A stretch of DNA of 64,000 nt from Megaleporinus macrocephalus. Its lineage: Eukaryota > Chordata > Actinopteri > Characiformes > Anostomidae. The stretch covers positions 21,766,866 to 21,830,865 of the forward strand of contig CM038706.1 of assembly GCA_021613375.1 (NCBI GenBank). The letters are read 5' to 3'. The translations under genes and the position numbers were made by a program. The notes beneath the pieces were generated by a model, which was not told the DNA's origin, made no database searches, and saw only the letters and a list, made by a program, of their open reading frames with translations. The stretch's first letter is position 1. Each line of letters opens with the position of its first letter. Positions 58,441 to 64,000 of the stretch are shown here, one piece after another.

Positions 58441-61400
58441 GAGATATGTTTTGTTTCAACTGGCACTACTTATGTGAATTTTATGTGAAAAAGAACCAGT
58501 AATGCATCTCCATTAGTTTCCATTAGGAAGCCCTGCAGTCTAACTGTTATACTTACTCTCTTCCTATTCTCTCATACCAGGCATGGACATGTACTGTATT
58601 CTTACAGTATCATTTCAAACTGCCTATGTAAATACGCCTATGGGCAAACCCGTGATAACAGTGTGCGTGTGTGAGTTTGTGTGTGTGTGTCTACCCACCC
58701 CATATTTGGGGCCAGAATGGGGTTAAACTCTCACACCCTGTCAAACCCCGCCAGTCCTGGTATAAAATCTCATGTAAGCAAACAGCTCTGTGTAGAAGTG
58801 CCTGAGCCTGCCTCTGGGTGGCCGTTAGTGTAGACAAGTTTAACCAGTTTTTTTTTCATTTTGAATTAGTTGACTCTGTGTTTTTAAGTGTATAATTGAA
58901 AAAGAAACAACAAAGGTTCAGTCACACACTTTGTCCCAGTGAATGCTTGTTACATTGTTAACCATCTGTAAATGTTTGCACAAAGACAGTTCCCTCTTTA
59001 TTTTTGAATTCCAGCTCACTTCTGCATAATTCTCTTCTTCCTGTTGTGCCTAGCACTCATGCGCTCTACTGTTTCACAGAGCATTGCTTTTTCCAAATGA
59101 TAGACTAAAAAAGGCATGTGGGTGGAACAGCTTGAGTTTTTTTTCATTATAATATGATTCTAGTACTATCGTAAAAAAGTGGTATGGCAAAAAAGGAAAA
59201 AAGTAGTAGAAGCACACAAAATTGCTTTGAAGAGAAAACTTTGTATGTACATTGTAAAGCTATAAAAATATTACAATTAAAGAAAAATATCCTTTTACTG
59301 CTATTATATTGTTTTCCTGTAAAATCAGCATTTTGGAGACGCTGGTCCAACAGTGACAGTCAATATCAGAACAAAACAATATTTAAGAACTAAATAACTG
59401 AATACAAAAACTACACTGGACTTCCCTAGTGCATCCACCATCTATTAGCAAAGCAACAGGTCTGGGGTCAATTTGTTCTAAAATAAAATGCTAACACTTA
59501 AAAGTGTGAGGTGTGAACAACAGGAAAGCAGTCAAGGTGCTGAACCAGTGAGAGCACACGCAAAAAGAATGGGTAGAATTAGTAGGTCAATGTGAACGCT
59601 AAAAAGCAGATTACTCAAAAAGCCTAACAAAGTGAGAACAGCTGTTCATTAATACAGTACAGAACCATTAAAATCTTACTGCAGTACAATTAACTGTGTG
59701 GTTATAACTGCAGAGCAAATAATGCATATAATGCATATGCCACCTCTGATTTACAATTCAGGGATCAACAGACTGACTTCCTGATCCAGATTAGTTTAAT
59801 CCTGAACCAACATAGAGAATCTCTACTGATTCTACTCTCTAATCCATCCCTTCACTTCCGTGTCTGAGTTTCAAAAGAAGATAAGAATGTAGAACGCAAG
59901 AGCAGAGATAGTAGAGATAGTGGTAGAGGCCATTTTGTTTTTCTTGGAGTTGACACAAAACAGCGAGGGACAGATAAGAGCTGGTTCGGGAACTTTACAA
60001 AGAAGTGTTATAATCTAGTCGTGCAGTATTATATAACATTGTTTTCAATAGTTTGGATACAACTGGTAAAAAAATTGTGAAAATACAGAGAATAATGTTA
60101 ATACACCTTTACTGCTTATTTGCTGGATTTAACTCTATGTCTATACATACTACCCTGTCGAGCAGGACAATGTTATGTTGTAGCAGTGATTAAATTCATG
60201 TTTTTACATGAATTTATATTAGATTATCTCTTTGTCAGATGATTGTTCCCATGTTACATCAACAATGGCATAATAAATCATGAGGTTTGGTGAAACATAA
60301 TCTGACAGAGAGATCATCTAATAACAACCATCTAAAGCAAGCACACAATCTTTCATTGATATGGGGTAAGTAAGAGGTAGCAGCTACAAAGTGACTAAAT
60401 ATGACCTTGTGTAACAAAAAAAGGTTTATGTGAGCAGACTGGTTTACTGTTGCTCCCCCAACGTTCTCGCAGCTTCTTTGTGCTGGAATGGAATGGACCC
60501 TGGTCAGAATGGGAGGTCTGTGGTGGGAGTTTGTGTGGTTGCCATGACATGCAGAAACAGTAGGTTGTCCTTGCAATATGGGGAGAGGAAAAGGGTTTCA
60601 ACCCACCTTAAATTTAATACAAACTTATTTTTGGCTACCAACAAACATAAAATGCATTGCAAAAAATATTCGCATGAGCTCATGCTCTCTCTTTCTCTCT
60701 CTCTTGCTGTGTTTCTAAAAAAGGTGAAGAGATGTTCACAATATCACTATTTATTAGAAGGCTATGACTGCAATGCAATTAATAGCTGAGTACCAGTTAC
60801 TACAGTACCATTATAATATATATACTATATTATACCAGTCTTCACTCCTACTCTTTCATAATTCACCCATGTCAGTTCTATAACGGTACACTAGAACCAT
60901 CACAAGATATCTTTACAGGAAACTGAATGAGTAAATACCCTGTTTTTTTTATAAAGTACACGTGTGTAAAATGCTGCAGTGAGCCTTTTCCTATCGATAA
61001 AAGTAAGCTACATGTACATCTCTTCTACAGACAAATTTGTTGCACTTTTGCAGTTTAATCTCTGCTATAATGTGCATGATCTGAAAGTTTTTTTTACGGT
61101 GGTTATGCTTACTTACTACTAAGAATGGAATTAGAGGGCATTTAAAGGTCAGTCAGCTGGAATACTTTATTAATAAAAGTTTTTTTTAATTTGAATGTAG
61201 TCAAATCTGTTAGATACTCAGTTTGTCAACTTTACAAACTATGAAACATATATCCATTTACTGTGAAAGCATGATTACAATAACAACACTGCTGCCCGTG
61301 GGACAGCAAGCATTTTTGAAGAATTATCTTCAAAGTTTCTACTTTTAATCTTTTCAAGAAGACAAAGTAGTTGCAAAGACAGTTTGTACTTCTATGTAGA

Positions 61401-61554
61401 TATATTGTAGAAATGTCAATTTATTTATCTGTAAATGTTTCATAGAGCAACACTCTGGATAACTAGCCTTTTGTCACAATTAGAAACTGCTGAACTGCAT
61501 TCACCCCCTAGTGAAGTGACGTGTGGTACATCCCGAGCAGGATTTCTGCCACAC

Positions 61555-61876
61555 TATTGGCTGAAATGTTGTTGTGGGCGTTCCCTGCAGCTTGCTTGAA
61601 ATGTTCCGCGGGAAAAACTGCTGCTTCTCTTGTCTCTTCGATGTGAATGGTCTATAACACCGCCCAAAAATGTCGAGGTAAGCCCATCATTGGCCACAGC
61701 GTCCACGCGTCCTGATTTATGATTGGACCATGATCTTGTCTGTAACACATTAGCCCACCCACTTTTTTAAGAGCACAACGGAGTAAAAAGGCAGCCTGTT
61801 TTGATTGGACAGATTAGAGTTATCTCCGTTTCTGATTGGTCGTGCGGGTTGCCGCTCGGTGGCTGCCCATTTTGAA
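61555..61876 (+). promoter_or_regulatory. cdc25b: cdc25b promoter: inverted CCAAT boxes and a CHR element
   Basis: Five inverted CCAAT boxes (ATTGG) at 61556-61560, 61689-61693, 61722-61726, 61804-61808 and 61835-61839. The second and third are 33 bp apart and the fourth and fifth 31 bp apart, the spacing typical of NF-Y pairs in G2/M promoters. A TTTGAA cell-cycle homology region (CHR) is at 61871-61876, 36 bp downstream of the last CCAAT box. CHR elements bind the DREAM/MuvB complex and give G2/M-phase expression. No TATA box at the expected distance. The start site is probably near 61900-61920. Confidence 0.7.
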
Positions 61877-62254
61877 CATAAATAAGTGCTATAGGCTGCG
61901 TTTCTTTTCTCTCAGCAGAATTTGGAAAGAGTCAGAGAGAGTGCACAGGAAGCGGCAGCTCTCTGACAACAACGATAAAAAATGCCCTTTTAAATTTTTT
62001 CTTTTATATTAGGCTTCTTGTGCAGTCGGGACTACTTTGGGCGTCGACATCATGCACGGTTCTACAACTTCTTTCTCGCCACTTCAAGGAAGATAAACGC
62101 AGAAGTAAACAGGTTTACGGACGTGGCCCTGTGTTGTACGTGCATGCTAACAAGCTACCTCGCTGGCTAACTCCTCGCTAACGCCGTCTTTTAGTGTGAA
62201 TACTGGTTGGGTTTTATTTTTATCTACAGTTAGCTAGCGTTACACTCGTGCAAA
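61877..62254 (+). other. cdc25b: cdc25b 5' UTR (inferred)
   Basis: GC-moderate leader of about 340 bp before the ATG. It contains at least one short upstream ATG (for example at 62052), a feature that could limit translation. The exact start is not determinable. Confidence 0.5.
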
Positions 62255-62466
62255 ATGGAAATCGGCGAGTTTGTAGGTGACTTTAGCCCTGTCAGTGCTC
62301 AGCTGAGCTCGGAACCTGTCCCCAGGCTGCCCAGGCCGTCTCTGGCTGAGCTTGGTGCTCAGGGCTCCCCCTGCATGAAAAACCTCTTCTCCCCCGGACC
62401 CACCGCCGTGCTGTCTCCAGTTACCAACTTGACACTAAACATGGATAATCTTGCCGTTCTTGGGGG
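62255..62466 (+). CDS. cdc25b: M-phase inducer phosphatase (CDC25B-type), exon 1
   Basis: Dual-specificity phosphatase that removes inhibitory phosphates from CDK1/CDK2 and drives mitotic entry. The ATG at 62255 is in good context (A at -3, G at +4); 70 codons plus 2 bases run to donor GTGAGT at 62467. The end of the exon, SPVTNLTLNMDNLAVLG, matches the SPVTxLTxxMxxLAxLG segment near the N terminus of vertebrate CDC25B as I recall it; CDC25A has a related but less similar form. Only the regulatory N terminus is in the window; the rhodanese-like catalytic domain with the HCX5R motif is beyond the right edge. The paralogue choice (b) rests on this segment and the matching exon 2-3 sequence. Confidence 0.85.
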
Positions 62467-62718
62467 GTGAGTATACCTTTACCTTAAGTTTACCTAAATC
62501 ATATTCTCGTTTCTAAGTTGTCTGGCTATCACTGGGTGTTTAGCTTACTGCATAGCTGTTATGCTCTGTGTGGGAGAGCTAACGTTAGCTAGCATAGCTG
62601 TGTAATTTAACTTGCTTTATGTTTATAGAATCGTTTTGTTTTGGGAAGCATTCGGTGCCTTTAACCTAACGTACATTCGGCAAACACGAATTGCTAACGG
62701 GTGTTGTCTTAAATGCAG

Positions 62719-62795
62719 ACAATGTGAGACGCCTAAACGGAAGAAGACGGTCCTGAAGATCCCCTCGTTCGCCTCCGACACTTCATCTGATGCAG
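62719..62795 (+). CDS. cdc25b: CDC25B-type phosphatase, exon 2
   Basis: 77 bp after acceptor CAG (62716-62718). The split codon gg/a continues G, then QCETPKRKKTVLKIPSFASD and TSSDAG to donor GTGAAG at 62796. The ETPK segment follows the LG box as in CDC25B, and SSDAG is the start of the serine-rich block continued in exon 3. The frame stays open past the donor only by chance read-through. Confidence 0.82.
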
Positions 62796-63031
62796 GTGAA
62801 GTCCTTCGTTCTCCTCCTCCTCATCGTCGTATAAGTCATTTCAATGGTAATGGCATGCAGTTCAGACTAAAATAGGACTATTATATTCACTTGGGTCACG
62901 TGTTATTGTGCACAGATTAATGCGTACGTTTCGCCCATGTGTGGGAGTATGACAAGTAATCGCACTGGCATGTGGCTGCTCGACTCAGGGCTGCATTTCC
63001 TTTATTTCATCTCTCGTTTCCACCGTTTCAG

Positions 63032-63083
63032 GTCTTGGTCTGGACCCTCCTAGCCCTGTGGACCCAGTGGATGCAGAACAGAA
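63032..63083 (+). CDS. cdc25b: CDC25B-type phosphatase, exon 3
   Basis: 52 bp between acceptor TTTCAG (63026-63031) and donor GTAAGC at 63084. It encodes GLGLDPPSPVDPVDAEQ plus a split codon. With exon 2 this gives SSDAGLGLDPPSPVDPxDAEQ, close to the SSDAGLCMDSPSPMDPxMAEQ segment of human CDC25B as I recall it, the clearest support for the b paralogue. The SP pair is a possible CDK or MAPK phosphorylation site. The continuation is outside the window. Confidence 0.82.
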
Positions 63084-64000
63084 GTAAGCTTGGTTATATT
63101 GATTTGTGGGGGTGTTGGGAAACACTTGGCCCTATTTTCAATACACAGTTCATTGTTTAATATTCTTAGCACTATTTTGAGAAGCTTAAACAATGGCAAT
63201 ATGGGGGTATGGAAGTGTAATCTCAGCGTTTATTTTTAACCATTTTTTCCAATGTCTTAATAAACTGGAAGTACTGCCACAATGTAAAAATGTTGCATCA
63301 GAAACTGTTTACATACTGTGCTGCAGTAAATCCTAGTAAATAGGATTCATTATGTGTTAGATTACAAACATGTGGTGTTTATGTAGATAGATACCATCAT
63401 ATTTGAAAGACAAGTCTGTTGAGAGTTCATCACAATAATAGTAAATCTTGTCATTGTCCAGCCCTAGTTCAGATAAAGATATGAGGGTAATGGGCCTCAT
63501 TCACCAACTGTTTAAAATTCACATACAGGATTCATTCTTGTAGGTTCATTGGTTGTTGTGTTCAAAATGCTATATTTTCTGCCATAAATTAGTCTTTTTT
63601 TTTTCTGCACTGCACCATTTCATATCATCCCACTCTGAATTCGGCAACTGGAATTTTTTCTTGTAATACATGTTTTCAGAAAGGTTCTGACATTCGCTAA
63701 TGTTTTCTTATTTGGGATAAGTTCTTAGATAATACCTGTTCAATGGTTTAAGAACACTGACCTAGACTTTCTCTTGGGACCTTTCTCAAGACCAAATGTA
63801 GAAAACATTAGAAAGATATTGGTGATAAAGTGTTTTTGGTTCTGGTTGTTTGAAATTTAGTGCTCAAACAGTGCTGTTGCATTTGATGTCTAAGTGCAGT
63901 GGCAGTTTTCCACAATGCATATTTTTGCATTACATGTTACCACTACTGATTTGTCTGTTGATGCCTAATGACTGCTGTATGCAGTATGCAGGAGAGCTTG
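63084..64000 (+). other. cdc25b: cdc25b intron 3 (incomplete)
   Basis: AT-rich intron running to the window edge. Two AG acceptor-like sites occur in the last 20 bases (63984, 63991), so exon 4 may begin at the very end, but too little is visible to decide. Confidence 0.55.

Larger units (their letters stand above)
53976..61554. other. noto-cdc25b intergenic sequence, right part
   Basis: No gene recognised in 7.6 kb. Pyrimidine-rich tract at 55900-56210 (explains the Ser/Leu/Pro-rich frames). The GT microsatellite at 57067-57098 and a balanced block at 57100-57310 containing acaggtaatggtaat are the only notable features. A diverged reverse copy of the dispersed repeat lies at 58330-58440. 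The open frames are short and overlap on opposite strands. Confidence 0.4.

Noticed and set aside
63984..64000. Start of cdc25b exon 4
   Set aside because: Two AG sites are possible, but fewer than 17 bases follow and neither frame can be tested.

Overview
This is vertebrate nuclear DNA, almost certainly from a teleost fish. The genes are split by GT-AG introns, the intergenic DNA is AT-rich, and the repeats are typical of fish: Tc1/mariner, L2 and L1 LINE tails, hAT MITEs, and AAT, CA and GA microsatellites. Several interspersed families resemble ones I associate with otophysan fish, possibly characiforms; that placement is inference only.

Four genes are supported. (1) The last coding exon of sfxn5 (+, 2284-2361) is at the left; positions 1-2283 are its final intron. 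(2) emx1 is complete on the minus strand (7113-11367; three exons, 231 codons). (3) noto, the notochord homeobox gene (floating head in zebrafish), is complete on the minus strand (28705-29634; three exons, 237 codons). (4) The first three coding exons of a CDC25 phosphatase, best matched to cdc25b (+, 62255-63083), run off the right edge. The sfxn5-emx1 convergent pair and the linkage to noto match the human 2p13 order as I recall it, which supports the gene names.

Layout: 0-7 kb holds the sfxn5 3' end, a trinucleotide minisatellite and the sfxn5/emx1 convergent intergenic region. 7-11.7 kb is emx1 and its CpG-rich promoter. 12.9-13.4 kb holds a possible divergent first exon and a block with homeodomain-type sites. 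14-28 kb is repeat-bearing intergenic DNA with L1-like, Tc1 and other remnants. 28.7-29.8 kb is noto with a TATA box. 30-61.5 kb contains no recognisable gene; it is built from repeat families, a local duplication cluster (40-45.4 kb) with a datable L2 insertion, and a three-copy repeat carrying CTCF-like motifs (46.2-49.2 kb). 61.5-63.1 kb is the cdc25b promoter and first exons.

emx1 (forebrain) and noto (notochord) are homeodomain transcription factors, cdc25b is a cell-cycle phosphatase and sfxn5 a mitochondrial membrane protein; the linkage is syntenic, not a functional operon. I found no RNA gene, no CRISPR-like array and no convincing new biochemical system. The most notable items are regulatory or evolutionary: the CCAAT/CHR promoter of cdc25b, the repeat-borne CTCF-like sites, the L2 insertion with a paralogous empty site, and the matching intron structure of emx1 and noto.
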